From the NCBI GenBank assembly GCA_017476665.1, contig JAFUZJ010000046.1, positions 1 through 41,104 on the forward strand: a stretch of 41,104 bases of DNA, written 5' to 3'. The notes below the pieces were generated by a model, which ran no database searches, was not told the origin of the DNA, and saw only the letters and a list, made by a program, of their open reading frames with translations. The stretch comes from Lachnospiraceae bacterium (GTDB lineage: Bacteria; Bacillota; Clostridia; Lachnospirales; Lachnospiraceae). The position numbers and the translations under genes are program-made. The stretch's first letter is position 1. Each line of letters opens with the position of its first letter. Shown piece by piece: positions 24,611 to 32,207 of this stretch.

Positions 24611-25168
24611 CTACAAATACCATTTACATGGTTTCCGAAATATCTCCGTCCCCTTTTCATACACCGCCACACATTCATACCGTTTGGTGTTGTCAAACAC
24701 CTCCACCCTGTCGCAAAGAGGGATGATCCGCGGCAGTGTGCGAAGCGACACCTCATAACGTCTGTGGATGTCAGCCTCGGGTACGCCGTGACCGCCCTTT
24801 CGAACCCTGTCCGCCACCCGTTGTACCGCCAAATCTGCGCTATCCAAACCGATATAAATCATTCTGACCGTATATCCACGCTCTTTCGCCTGCATGATCG
24901 TGTTGATGATTCCGCCTCCGGCAAGTGTAGTCTCCTGCTGAAAAGAAACCCTGTTTTCCAAATACCACTTAATCCGCTGCACTGCCTCCCGCATAGCATA
25001 TGCATAATCCAACGATTCTCGCCAGTCTCCGCCGCTCGCCTGCAAAATCTCATCTGCATTCACCCGATTCTCAGGAAACCCGTCAAAGGTATGGTAATAG
25101 GTTGTCTTACCTGCGCCGTTTACGCCGGCAAAGATCACATATTCCTGTTCTTTTTCATCCATCCTCAT
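24611..25168 (-). CDS. Zeta-toxin-like P-loop kinase
   Basis: The protein begins with YVIFAGVNGAGKTTYYHTF (Walker A). It continues VNADEIL, SFQQETTLAGG, TVRMIYIGLDSADLAVQRVA and a basic DRVRKGGHGVPEADIHRRY, the order seen in zeta-like kinases that phosphorylate UDP-sugars or related substrates. Standard zeta systems have an epsilon antitoxin, which is absent here, so a housekeeping kinase is equally possible. The start overlaps the PHP gene stop by four bases (ATGA). A well-formed terminator follows. Confidence 0.8.
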   Translation of the reverse strand: MRMDEKEQEYVIFAGVNGAGKTTYYHTFDGFPENRVNADEILQASGGDWRESLDYAYAMREAVQRIKWYLENRVSFQQETTLAGGGIINTIMQAKERGYTVRMIYIGLDSADLAVQRVADRVRKGGHGVPEADIHRRYEVSLRTLPRIIPLCDRVEVFDNTKRYECVAVYEKGTEIFRKPCKWYL

Positions 25169-25947
25169 ATACCTCTTGCCAATTCCTGCTTGTATGCCGT
25201 TTGTCCTGCCAATTCACTTACCTTATGCGCATCACATCCTACAATCGTGGGAACCCGTTCCGGTACCATCGCCCAGAACTCTTCCCAATAATGATGCGGG
25301 TTACGCATGGAACTTAGATTGTGTTCCAAGACCACATGATTTGCCTCTGCCGCATGGATCAATTCTCTGGAAAGTGCCTCCAAATCCGATGTCCACTCCT
25401 TCTTGCGCCGAAAAGACCTATCCGGGTGTGCACATACCTGAAAATATCCCGTATTCATTCCCTGCACCAAAGCTTTTACCAGATATTCCGCTTCCTTTGC
25501 ATCCAACTCCTCTTTCGACAGACTGAAAGAATACTGATTCGTCGCCACCGACGCCATATGCTGCCCTAACAATAAAAGCTCTATCGCGGGATTTTCGTGC
25601 AATTCACGATAATAATCCGCAAACTGCTCAAAATACTCTATCTCCAATCCGATATGGACTCTGATCTGCCCCGCATATTTTTCCCGCAACGCCGTAAGTG
25701 TGTCCAAATATTCCGGCAACTCCTCATATGCCATCCGAAGTCCGAAAGGATTCCCCGGAAACGGCGCATGATCCGTAAACCAAATATCCCCTGCATGCAT
25801 CTCCAACGCCCGTTTCACATACGCCTCATCAGGCACATTCTCAGCGTGCTTGCAGCGGAAAGTGTGCACATGAAACACGGTTTCATGAAACAAGGTCTCT
25901 TGGAACATATTTTGGGGAAAACCCATTTTCCGCTCACTCACTCCCAT
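25165..25947 (-). CDS. PHP-domain phosphoesterase (histidinol-phosphatase-like)
   Basis: Metal-binding motifs of the PHP family appear in order: FHVHTFRCKHA, WFTDHAPF, VHIGLEIEYF, LLGQHMAS, VCAHPDRSF and, near the end, VGCDAHKVSEL. Members hydrolyse phosphate esters such as histidinol phosphate; no histidine genes are near, so the substrate is open. The frame reaches 25986, but the ATG at 25947 with GGAGG six bases ahead gives a better start. The start overlaps the upstream hypothetical gene by 14 bases, and the stop is coupled to the zeta-like kinase. Confidence 0.85.
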   Translation of the reverse strand: MGVSERKMGFPQNMFQETLFHETVFHVHTFRCKHAENVPDEAYVKRALEMHAGDIWFTDHAPFPGNPFGLRMAYEELPEYLDTLTALREKYAGQIRVHIGLEIEYFEQFADYYRELHENPAIELLLLGQHMASVATNQYSFSLSKEELDAKEAEYLVKALVQGMNTGYFQVCAHPDRSFRRKKEWTSDLEALSRELIHAAEANHVVLEHNLSSMRNPHHYWEEFWAMVPERVPTIVGCDAHKVSELAGQTAYKQELARGI

Positions 25948-26335
25948 ATCGCGCCTCCATCTCCTCCGCCGATGGATGTCTGGCATCCCTCACCAGTTCT
26001 CCCATCTTGAAATCAAAGTGCGTGACTGCGCCTATCTCCTGCGCATTCATGTCAACAATATTTTTCTTCACCCACGGATTTTCCATCAACTTAGCCGCCA
26101 CCGCCATAACCTCACTGAACTTCCTGACATTGCCCGCAAAATTGACAAACATTCCGTTTCCATTGTCCTGAAATCCTTCCGCCTCCAGCACATCGACTAT
26201 ATGCTCCTGCCAAAGAGCTGCCAGCTTTGGCTTCCTCTCTAAATACTCACCAAGCGGATAACAAATCCTTTTTGTCCCCTTTAATACCAATGTAATCTGC
26301 CAGAACTGATCACCCTGCAATACTACTTCTTCCAT
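25934..26335 (-). CDS. Hypothetical protein in the PHP/kinase operon
   Basis: A 133-residue protein of unknown family with a mixed strand/helix look (VLQGDQFWQITLVLKGTKRI, GMFVNFAGNVRKFSEVMAVA) and an acidic C-terminus. AGGGAGAGATATC precedes its ATG, and its stop overlaps the PHP gene by 14 bases, so it belongs to that operon. No membrane segment or catalytic motif is visible. Confidence 0.6.
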   Translation of the reverse strand: MEEVVLQGDQFWQITLVLKGTKRICYPLGEYLERKPKLAALWQEHIVDVLEAEGFQDNGNGMFVNFAGNVRKFSEVMAVAAKLMENPWVKKNIVDMNAQEIGAVTHFDFKMGELVRDARHPSAEEMEARYGSE

Positions 26336-26377
26336 GATATCTCTCCCTTTTTAACACCGACAACAGCCCTTTTCTCA

Positions 26378-26881
26378 TCAAGCATAACAAGCCACACACC
26401 ATACCTCAATCTCTTTACCTCTTTGGCGCAACACACCCTGTCCGCCGCACTCCTCACAAGTAGTCCTTGACTTCACACGATATTGTTCAATCAATGCATC
26501 TATCCTTTCCCGTACTGCCTGAGTTGCCTCCAATACCATCTTTTCCTTCATGGCATCTGCGCCGCTATCCTTTACATCACTCATATGGTACCGGAATATA
26601 AGCTCATGATATTTCACATTCTCTGCTGTCAACTCCACTACATGCTGCGCATCAACAGCAGACGATACACCGATTTCATCTACCACCAAATCAGAAGTTA
26701 TGCCCGCCTCCTTATATGCCGCCCAAATCTCCGCACACAATTCATCCAAGATCTGATACCACCCGTCTTTTATCATACACCCAAAGTTCCCATATGCACT
26801 ATAGGGATTTTGACGCTTACTGCTTTCCCTGCGCATAAACGAATACTTTTCCGCTAATTTGTTTTCTAATGTAATATCCAT
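26378..26881 (-). CDS. Hypothetical protein with C-terminal CxxC zinc-ribbon-like motif
   Basis: The 167-residue product starts MDITLENKLAEKYSFMRR and contains YGNFGCMIKDGWYQILDELC. It closes with TTCEECGGQGVLRQRG...VWCVACYA, giving two CxxC pairs. I remember similar LENKL..KYPFM...DGWY..IDELC proteins from Clostridial and phage genomes, annotated only as hypothetical. A short upstream extension to 26905 lacks a ribosome site; the ATG at 26881 has GGAGG seven bases upstream. Role unknown. Confidence 0.65.
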   Translation of the reverse strand: MDITLENKLAEKYSFMRRESSKRQNPYSAYGNFGCMIKDGWYQILDELCAEIWAAYKEAGITSDLVVDEIGVSSAVDAQHVVELTAENVKYHELIFRYHMSDVKDSGADAMKEKMVLEATQAVRERIDALIEQYRVKSRTTCEECGGQGVLRQRGKEIEVWCVACYA

Positions 26882-27085
26882 CCCACACCTCCAACGATAA
26901 ACCAATTATAATATTTCTTCTCTGTCTCTCGATCTAAAAAATTTTATGAATGTGTTCGCCTTGGGGAAATCTACCCCTATGGAAAGAAACATTTCATTAG
27001 TTTTTATTTTCCCTTGCTGTCCTTGTGTGTCAAGCTTAATTGAAATAATAACATTATTTTAGATTGCATACAACCACTAAAGATT

Positions 27086-27385
27086 CTATATCAAAAAAGC
27101 ATTCCTTTCCAAAATAAAAAATGTATCTGCAAAACCACTTCTCATGTATGCTTGTAACCATTCATATGCATCGCCAAAATCCACCCATCCCCATGCTTGA
27201 AATATCATATTTAATGTCAATTCCCCTATATAAATATCACTCATAGGTTGATGGTTAATCCATTCTATAAGATTAGGTTCCAATGCATCTATATAATTAT
27301 CTATTATTTGTTCTGCCAAAATTTTAACATTGGCATTTGGTCTATCTTCCTTTATTCTCTCTTCTATTAACTTTCTATCTACCAT
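27086..27385 (-). CDS. Small hypothetical protein at the end of the immunity-like array
   Basis: A 99-residue protein starting MVDRKLIEERIKEDR, then a long helix (AEQIIDNYIDALEPNLIEWI), an aromatic middle (NMIFQAWGWVDFGDAYEWLQ) and a hydrophobic end. Family not recognised. GAGGACTATT precedes the ATG; an in-frame codon at 27397 is not needed. Its first 45 bases are repeated exactly at 30026-30070 in front of a short broken copy, so this gene was duplicated together with its neighbours. About 180 AT-rich bases downstream hold no gene. Confidence 0.65.
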   Translation of the reverse strand: MVDRKLIEERIKEDRPNANVKILAEQIIDNYIDALEPNLIEWINHQPMSDIYIGELTLNMIFQAWGWVDFGDAYEWLQAYMRSGFADTFFILERNAFLI

Positions 27386-27399
27386 AATAGTCCTCACAG

Positions 27400-27687
27400 C
27401 TATACTTTAATCTCAAAAAGTCTTAACAAATCTTGTGGTTCATCCTCATCTTCAAACCATTGCCATTTTGACACGTAGGTTATCCACGCTTGATGTGCTA
27501 TCCATCCCGCAAAAGCCATAAATGACATCGTGTTTTCATACTTGTTTCCATTATCCATATAGATGCCATCCCCACATATTTTTAAATTTTCATTTCTTGC
27601 AAATTCATTTAAGTGTTTATATATTTCACTTAATTTATACCTGCTTTCTACTTTTTCATTATCAACCTCAATTATCATTTTGTACAA
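27400..27687 (-). CDS. Tandem paralogue A of an unknown immunity-like family
   Basis: The 95-residue product shares its plan with the next two genes: a start like (M)xKMIIxxDNEKV, a middle GIYMDNGNKYENTMSFM, and an aromatic W-xx-(Y/F)-xxx-W-x-W stretch before an acidic end. A TTG at 27687 is proposed as start, since GGAGG lies eight bases upstream and the resulting LYKMIIEVD aligns with MLKMLINFD of the neighbour. The ATG at 27702 would put GGAGG inside the gene, and the ATG at 27678 is too far from it. Unknown function. Confidence 0.6.
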   Translation of the reverse strand: MYKMIIEVDNEKVESRYKLSEIYKHLNEFARNENLKICGDGIYMDNGNKYENTMSFMAFAGWIAHQAWITYVSKWQWFEDEDEPQDLLRLFEIKV

Positions 27688-27706
27688 AGTAATAACCTCC
27701 ATAACA

Positions 27707-28000
27707 CTACTGCCGAATTTTAAATGTATCTAACAGATTCTCTGCCTCATCACTCCCCTCATACCATAACCATTCTTTGGCAAATATAATCCAATCTCTG
27801 TCCGCAAGGATAGAGGCAACTATCATAAATGAGAAAATATCCTCCTCATCTTCACCCTTATTGATATAAATTCCCTTTTTATCTACAAATAGGTTTTCGT
27901 CAAGAACTACTTCTTCTATAAAATCATAGATTTCTTCTATGTCAACATCATATTCTTTTTTTATGCGTTCTTCGTCAAAATTGATGAGCATCTTTAACAT
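27707..28000 (-). CDS. Tandem paralogue B of an unknown immunity-like family
   Basis: A 97-residue acidic protein starting MLKMLINFDEERIKKEYDVD. It aligns over its length with the genes on both sides: (K)GIYINKGEDEEDIFSFM in the middle and WIIFAKEWLWYEGSDEAENL near the end. AAGGTG precedes its ATG. The three genes read in the same direction with gaps of about 20 bases, as expected of tandem duplicates in one transcript. AT content is visibly high. Confidence 0.65.
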   Translation of the reverse strand: MLKMLINFDEERIKKEYDVDIEEIYDFIEEVVLDENLFVDKKGIYINKGEDEEDIFSFMIVASILADRDWIIFAKEWLWYEGSDEAENLLDTFKIRQ

Positions 28001-28017
28001 AATGTACTACACCTTCT

Positions 28018-28329
28018 TCATTGCATATCTTGGGTATATCTTTTTTGCCTATAATGCATACCTAAATCAGCTTTTTCATCATCTTTATAGAATATCCAAG
28101 TTTCTACATATTGTAAAAATTTTTCTTGATCTTCTAAACGATCTATGATTTTTAAAAATCGTGCAAAATCCTGTTCGTCATTATTTCCAATAAACAGACC
28201 TTGTTCATTTTTTTCAGTAATACCGTTTTCTTTCAGTATTTCGTTAATTCTATATTCCATTTGCTTAAAATCCATTGTATTTTCACTGTATATTTTATCT
28301 TTGTCCAATGTAATTTCCATTGCCATCAT
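28018..28329 (-). CDS. Tandem paralogue C of an unknown immunity-like family
   Basis: The most divergent of the three paralogues: MEITLDKDKIYSENTMDF at the start, (Q)GLFIGNNDEQDFARFLKI in the middle, and FLQYVETWIFYKDDEKAD near the end. The tail LGMHYRQKRYTQDMQ is unlike the others. The start is the ATG pair at 28329, nine bases after GGAGG; an in-frame extension to 28365 overlaps the mini-ORF upstream and lacks a site. Function unknown. Confidence 0.6.
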   Translation of the reverse strand: MMAMEITLDKDKIYSENTMDFKQMEYRINEILKENGITEKNEQGLFIGNNDEQDFARFLKIIDRLEDQEKFLQYVETWIFYKDDEKADLGMHYRQKRYTQDMQ

Positions 28330-28365
28330 CTTTATCGTCCTCCCTCGATTTTTCATAGTAAGCAA

Positions 28366-28419
28366 TTATATATCATCCCGATCCGTCTGATTGATCACTT
28401 TATATTCGTGTAATTTCAT
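28366..28419 (-). CDS. Coupled 17-codon mini-ORF, copy 1
   Basis: MKLHEYKVINQTDRDDI then TAA. Its ATG overlaps the stop codon of the MARTYT-type gene (ATGA). A second MARTYT copy at 30154 is followed by a mini-ORF of exactly the same length and frame at 30104-30157, with 9 of 17 residues identical. Conservation of frame and length across two copies suggests it is translated, or that both are equal truncations of a lost longer gene. Confidence 0.45.
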   Translation of the reverse strand: MKLHEYKVINQTDRDDI

Positions 28420-28652
28420 CCGTGATATTCTCCTACAATAAGTTCATCTGCTGCCTGTTTCTTTACAATATCAGATAATTGCTTGTCAGTGTATTTTGGT
28501 AATTCACCTAATACTTTGTCTTTGCCAAATTCAATGATTAAATAGCTTTCGCAAAAGGTATCATTCAAATCACCTAGATTTTTTTCTAGTAAAGCAAAAA
28601 ACTTATCATCTATTGTAATCGTTCTTCCAAATGCAGTATATGTTCTTGCCAT
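28416..28652 (-). CDS. MARTYT-type small protein, intact copy
   Basis: A 78-residue protein (MARTYTAFGRTITIDDKFFA, LLEKNLGDLNDTFCESYLII, EFGKDKVLGELPKYTDKQLS, then a helix ending VGEYHG). Family unknown. The ATG at 28652 follows AGGAGG with nine bases between; the upstream extension to 28670 is not needed. A paralogue with a frameshift lies 1.7 kb upstream. The protein has no signal peptide. It is followed by a coupled mini-ORF, so it may be half of a two-protein module. Confidence 0.65.
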   Translation of the reverse strand: MARTYTAFGRTITIDDKFFALLEKNLGDLNDTFCESYLIIEFGKDKVLGELPKYTDKQLSDIVKKQAADELIVGEYHG

Positions 28653-28688
28653 GATTTCTAACCTCCTCATCCTTGACCCTCCTAAGTC

Positions 28689-28787
28689 TTAACGCTTGGT
28701 GACACTGATAACTCCCATTCCAAATCTCTCCAGCATTTCATTGAGCAGATCCATATCATATTTTTCATGCGTAATAAACCATTTTAT
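28689..28787 (-). other. In-frame coding-like tail after the stop of the 399-residue gene
   Basis: Directly after the TGA at 28788-28790 the same frame continues for 32 codons (IKWFITHEKYDMDLLNEMLE, RFGMGVISVTKR) to a TAA at 28689. The composition looks like protein rather than random DNA. It may be the original C-terminus cut off by a nonsense mutation, or the end of another gene. Confidence 0.35.
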
Positions 28788-29987
28788 TCACGGTCCCATA
28801 AACGAAATCAGTTCATACTCCGGTGCATATTCCATCATTGCCCGTATCCGTCTCACAAAGCGCCTGTAAAAATCTACAATCTCCTCTGCTGTATGACCAT
28901 CCTGCCCAAACCGTTCCTTCACCTTGACCAGCTCCTCTGCGTCATAATTCTGCTCCAACAGATTTGTGCAAGATTCAATCTCCGTAAGCATCAGGCGCAT
29001 AGTATCGTAAGTGTAAATATTATACTCCAGATTCCATTCAAATCCTTTCCCACAGAATTCATCATCCCTAATGCCGTCATATGGATAATCGCTGTCAAAA
29101 TATTTTTCCAGAAAATAATACAGGAATTGACTCACATCATCTTCTTCAATCGAAATTTCCTCCTCCAGATATTCCTCTATGGGGTCGTCATCTTCCGCCA
29201 TTTTCTCCACTCGTTTTACAGGCATGATCCAGAAATAGCTGCTGCAATCATGTCCCTCGACAATCGGAATCTGACAAACCGGTTGCGCCGCCTCCTGTAT
29301 TTTAGCATATGTAGTATGCGCGCATCCCCGCTCATCCTTTGCACATAAGCCAAAATCGAACCAACTCTCATAAGACTGCTGCATATAAAAGCTGTCTTTC
29401 TCAAGCCCGAAATCTTTTTCTGCCATAAACATGTAGGTAACATCACTGCTAACGTCTTCAGAAGGCCAGTTAACATACCCATACCTTTTGACCTCTCTGC
29501 GCAGTATTTTTTCCACACGTTTTATGCTTTTTCCGATCAACTGCCCAAACAGTACCATTGCATCAAAATTGGAATGATTTGTGCCCTCCGTAATATCCGC
29601 TCCAATCTGGTTTACAGACAATTTCAATCCTTCCCACCGTACAGGCATAACCTCAAAGGTAGAACCGTCCGTAAACACAAATACTACTGGCTCGCATATT
29701 CTCACCTTGCAGGGCATATGCGTCATGTCTATATAAGCACATTGACCATTGTTGATATCCTCGGCAGGAATTCCTGCCTGCATCAGGACAGTACGCATAG
29801 TGTGCTCATATCTCCATTTCTCCATATTTTGTGCCATGCCGATCACATGAACTGCTTTAATCTTTTTTTTGCCTATTTGATGTGCCCTAAAGAAGTCATC
29901 CAACTCCTCCTGAGTGGCGCAGACCTCTGCTTTCCATAAATGTCTGTCAAAATTCTTTTTTATCACTTGTTTCCGGCCTCCTCCCAT
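28788..29987 (-). CDS. Hypothetical 399-residue protein within the array
   Basis: A soluble protein I cannot assign. Visible parts are an N-terminal region (LWKAEVCATQEELDDFFRAH, VHVIGMAQNMEKWRYEHTM), a beta-rich middle (CKVRICEPVVFVFTDGSTFE, VMPVRWEGLKLSVNQIGADI) and a very acidic stretch around residues 270-290, followed by a helical C-terminus. An ATG opens at 29987, but the sequence right after it is GGAGGAGG. A GTG at 29966, ten bases past that site, is therefore a serious alternative start. The frame continues as coding-like sequence beyond the TGA stop. The gene sits between the two copies of the MARTYT module. Confidence 0.6.
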   Translation of the reverse strand: MGGGRKQVIKKNFDRHLWKAEVCATQEELDDFFRAHQIGKKKIKAVHVIGMAQNMEKWRYEHTMRTVLMQAGIPAEDINNGQCAYIDMTHMPCKVRICEPVVFVFTDGSTFEVMPVRWEGLKLSVNQIGADITEGTNHSNFDAMVLFGQLIGKSIKRVEKILRREVKRYGYVNWPSEDVSSDVTYMFMAEKDFGLEKDSFYMQQSYESWFDFGLCAKDERGCAHTTYAKIQEAAQPVCQIPIVEGHDCSSYFWIMPVKRVEKMAEDDDPIEEYLEEEISIEEDDVSQFLYYFLEKYFDSDYPYDGIRDDEFCGKGFEWNLEYNIYTYDTMRLMLTEIESCTNLLEQNYDAEELVKVKERFGQDGHTAEEIVDFYRRFVRRIRAMMEYAPEYELISFMGP

Positions 29988-29992
29988 AAATT

Positions 29993-30070
29993 CTATAACA
30001 AATCCCTGTGAAGATGTCTTTCCATTCTATCTTCCTTTATTCTCTCTTCTATTAACTTTCTATCTACCAT
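29993..30070 (-). pseudogene. Truncated second copy of the MVDRKL-type gene
   Basis: The first 15 codons (45 bases, 30026-30070) are identical to the start of the gene at 27086-27385. The sequence then diverges abruptly and ends after ten more codons (MERHLHRDLL). The break marks a recombination or deletion end point. Confidence 0.7.
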
Positions 30071-30103
30071 AATTATCCCCCCAATTTTCTCACCGTGAGT
30101 TAA

Positions 30104-30157
30104 TTAAGTTTCATTCTGATCCTTCCGTTTGATCACTTTATGTTCGTATAATTTCAA
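30104..30157 (-). CDS. Coupled 17-codon mini-ORF, copy 2
   Basis: LKLYEHKVIKRKDQNET then TAA, starting from TTG where copy 1 has ATG. The TTG overlaps the stop of the MARTYT-type copy. It has the same length and frame as copy 1 at 28366-28419. The partner gene upstream is frameshifted, so expression is doubtful. Confidence 0.35.
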   Translation of the reverse strand: MKLYEHKVIKRKDQNET

Positions 30158-30391
30158 CCGTGATATTCTCCTACTATCTGTTCATCCGCTGCTTGCCTTT
30201 TTACGATGTCTGATAATTGCTCATCTGTATATTGAGAGATTGCCCTTAAAACATTATCTTTGCCAAACTCAACAATAAGATAATGCTCGCAAAAACAATC
30301 GTTCAATTCACCCAAATTCTTTTCTAAAAGAGTTGAAAAAATTATTATCAATAGTAATAGTTCTTCCAAAAGCCGTATATGTTCTTGCCAT
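30154..30391 (-). pseudogene. MARTYT-type small protein, frameshifted copy
   Basis: The ATG at 30391 starts MARTYTAFGRTITIDNNFF, matching the intact gene at 28652. The frame is then lost at a run of six T on the minus strand (30336-30341). In another frame the match resumes as LLEKNLGELNDCFCEHYLIV and runs to VGEYHG. Removing one T restores the full protein. Either a real frameshift or a homopolymer error. Confidence 0.75.
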
Positions 30392-30462
30392 GATTTCTAC
30401 TTGTCCTTCCTGTTGTTTGACTATATATTATCTCAAAAACAATGTTACCATTCACGGGTTAA

Positions 30463-30500
30463 CCTTTAGGCTCTAAAGGTGCTCTCTTAATCGGGAGCAC
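30463..30500 (-). terminator. Pair of hairpins after the gene at 30513
   Basis: GTGCTC/GAGCAC (30479-30500) and CCTTTAG-GCT-CTAAAGG (30463-30479) stand side by side just past the stop at 30513. The second follows the first with little T-run, so termination is likely but not certain. Confidence 0.4.
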
Positions 30501-30512
30501 TTTTCTTTGCCC

Positions 30513-30941
30513 TTAATAATCCATCCCACATCTTTTTATTTCTTCTTCATCAAATGAAAGCCGAACCTTTAGTTTTCCGCTTTCAGGTCTGCTTTTCTTC
30601 TTCCGTCTTTTGTCATTTATTATTTCACCCGCAAGTCTCCTCTTTAACTTAGGCAATTGTACATAAATATCTTCACTTTTTCCATTTTCAATAAATTCAC
30701 ATCTTGAAACAGTTTCCGTAAACCGATCACATTCAATAAGTGATACAAGAATAGCCCATATCTTGCCGTAATTATCTTTTGTGCTATCATCTTCAAATGC
30801 CAGAATGTCGCTACTGGAAACACAGTGAAGGCCTATATTCAAATAATTCTTTGTAATAGTATAATATATATCCTCTTTTTTAAGCCCCCTAGTCTTTATC
30901 TTATTTTTGTCAAATGAAAACACCACCCGCATTCGATTCAT
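30513..30941 (-). CDS. Hypothetical protein with a duplicated, truncated second unit
   Basis: The 142-residue protein starts MNRMRVVFSFDKNKIKTRG and has a middle with YGKIWAILVSLIECDRFTET and EDIYVQLPKLKRRLAGE. After a basic linker (KRRKKKSRPES) it begins again with LKVRLSFDEEEIKRCGMDY, which repeats the N-terminal motif, and stops there. So a second domain copy was started and lost. The family is unknown; a fragment of another member is at 32671-32798. The ATG at 30941 is chosen because the protein aligns from there and AAAGGATTT precedes it. Confidence 0.6.
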   Translation of the reverse strand: MNRMRVVFSFDKNKIKTRGLKKEDIYYTITKNYLNIGLHCVSSSDILAFEDDSTKDNYGKIWAILVSLIECDRFTETVSRCEFIENGKSEDIYVQLPKLKRRLAGEIINDKRRKKKSRPESGKLKVRLSFDEEEIKRCGMDY

Positions 30942-31020
30942 AAATCCTTTTTCCTTCCTGACTTCGCAAACTTCTATCATTCTAAAGTGAGGAATCACGT
31001 ATCCCCGCATTTAATCCATA

Positions 31021-32144
31021 TTACGAATGATGATCTTTGGGCATACCTCCGCGATACTTTATGTACAGAAAAGCCACTATTATTCCTACCCCAAGCAAGA
31101 TGAATACAATAATTATTGTCCTGTGGACTTCTGTAGACTTTTCAGATCCACTCTCTTTTTCCTGTTCCGCCATAGCCTCTTTTATTTCCTGCAAGTCCTC
31201 TCCCTCAAATAACTCTGCCCTTGCAGCCTCTATTTCTCTCTTTTCTTCCTCTGAAAGTCCTGTGTTGGTGGATGATGATTGATTAAAATGTACGTTTTCT
31301 TCTCCCTCTTCTGCAAAGAAATTATAAATGGTGCCGGTATGTTCAAAGTATTTCCATTGCCAGCGGATTACCTTTTCCATGGCGTCTGCAAACACATCTT
31401 CGTTTTGATTCCTATAACTTTCTATTATTCCAGCCGCTTTAACAAATTCATCTTCATTTGAATAATTATTATTCATTAGTCTCTCATACGGCATCAGATA
31501 TGTATGCAAATATATAAATACATCATATCCGCTCATACTATTCCATTTTTCTTCTGTAATATTATCCCCCTCAAACTCCAAGAAGATTTTTTTATAATTT
31601 TCATTCTCTTGTAATAATCGGTATCTATTATATATGCTGTTTTATCTAAAAACTCTTGAATTATTTCTTTCCCGCTTTCCAACCCATTTACATCCGATCC
31701 CACTGTCTGATCCGCGGCTTGATCTAATATTGCCTGTGCTTCACTCTCTGTCACTTCCTCCAGCACCGGCAAAACAGTAAATCTGAATTCCATTTTTTGT
31801 CCCTGCACCTCACAGCTTTCCGGTATCTCGCAGCAAAAATCCGTAGAGTTCTTACGCCATGCCGAAGTCGCATAAGTTCCTTCTATGATCCATTGCACAT
31901 CCGTGTAATTATGCGCCGCCTGTAACAGAATAATTATTGTTTCCTCTTCCGATTGAAACCTCACAACAACATCTTTATCGTATCCCTCCGGAACATCCGC
32001 AATGATCGTTACTTCTGTAAATAACTTTATATCCTGATTTTGCGAAACAGCCATTGTTTTTGTAGCTGTCCCACGGAATAGCCCGGACATAATAATCAAA
32101 GCCATAAATATCTGTGCCACCAATTTCTTCCCACGAATTTTCAT
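31021..32144 (-). pseudogene. Frameshifted gene for a secreted, C-terminally membrane-anchored protein
   Basis: A 5' part starts at 32144 with a signal peptide (KLVAQIFMALIIMSGLF) and an extracellular-looking beta domain (LFTEVTIIADVPEGYDKDVV). A 3' part in another frame runs to 31021 and ends with a transmembrane helix (IIIVFILLGVGIIVAFLYI) and a basic tail. Near 31600-31625 the 5' frame reaches DTDYYK while the 3' frame reads RLLQENENYKKIFLEFEG with no start codon of its own beyond TTG. The two therefore look like one protein of about 370 residues broken by a single indel. GAGGAGAATAAAGT precedes the ATG. Function unknown. Confidence 0.6.
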
Positions 32145-32207
32145 ACTTTATTCTCCTCGTGTAGTTTCTCTCAGCCTGTCCTATTCCATTGCATTCTTAT
32201 AATAATT

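Noticed and set aside
26882-27085. Possible gene or mobile-element remnant in the AT-rich gap
   Set aside because: Only a TTGACA with a weak AAAATA is visible; no protein-like frame, terminal repeat or hairpin found.
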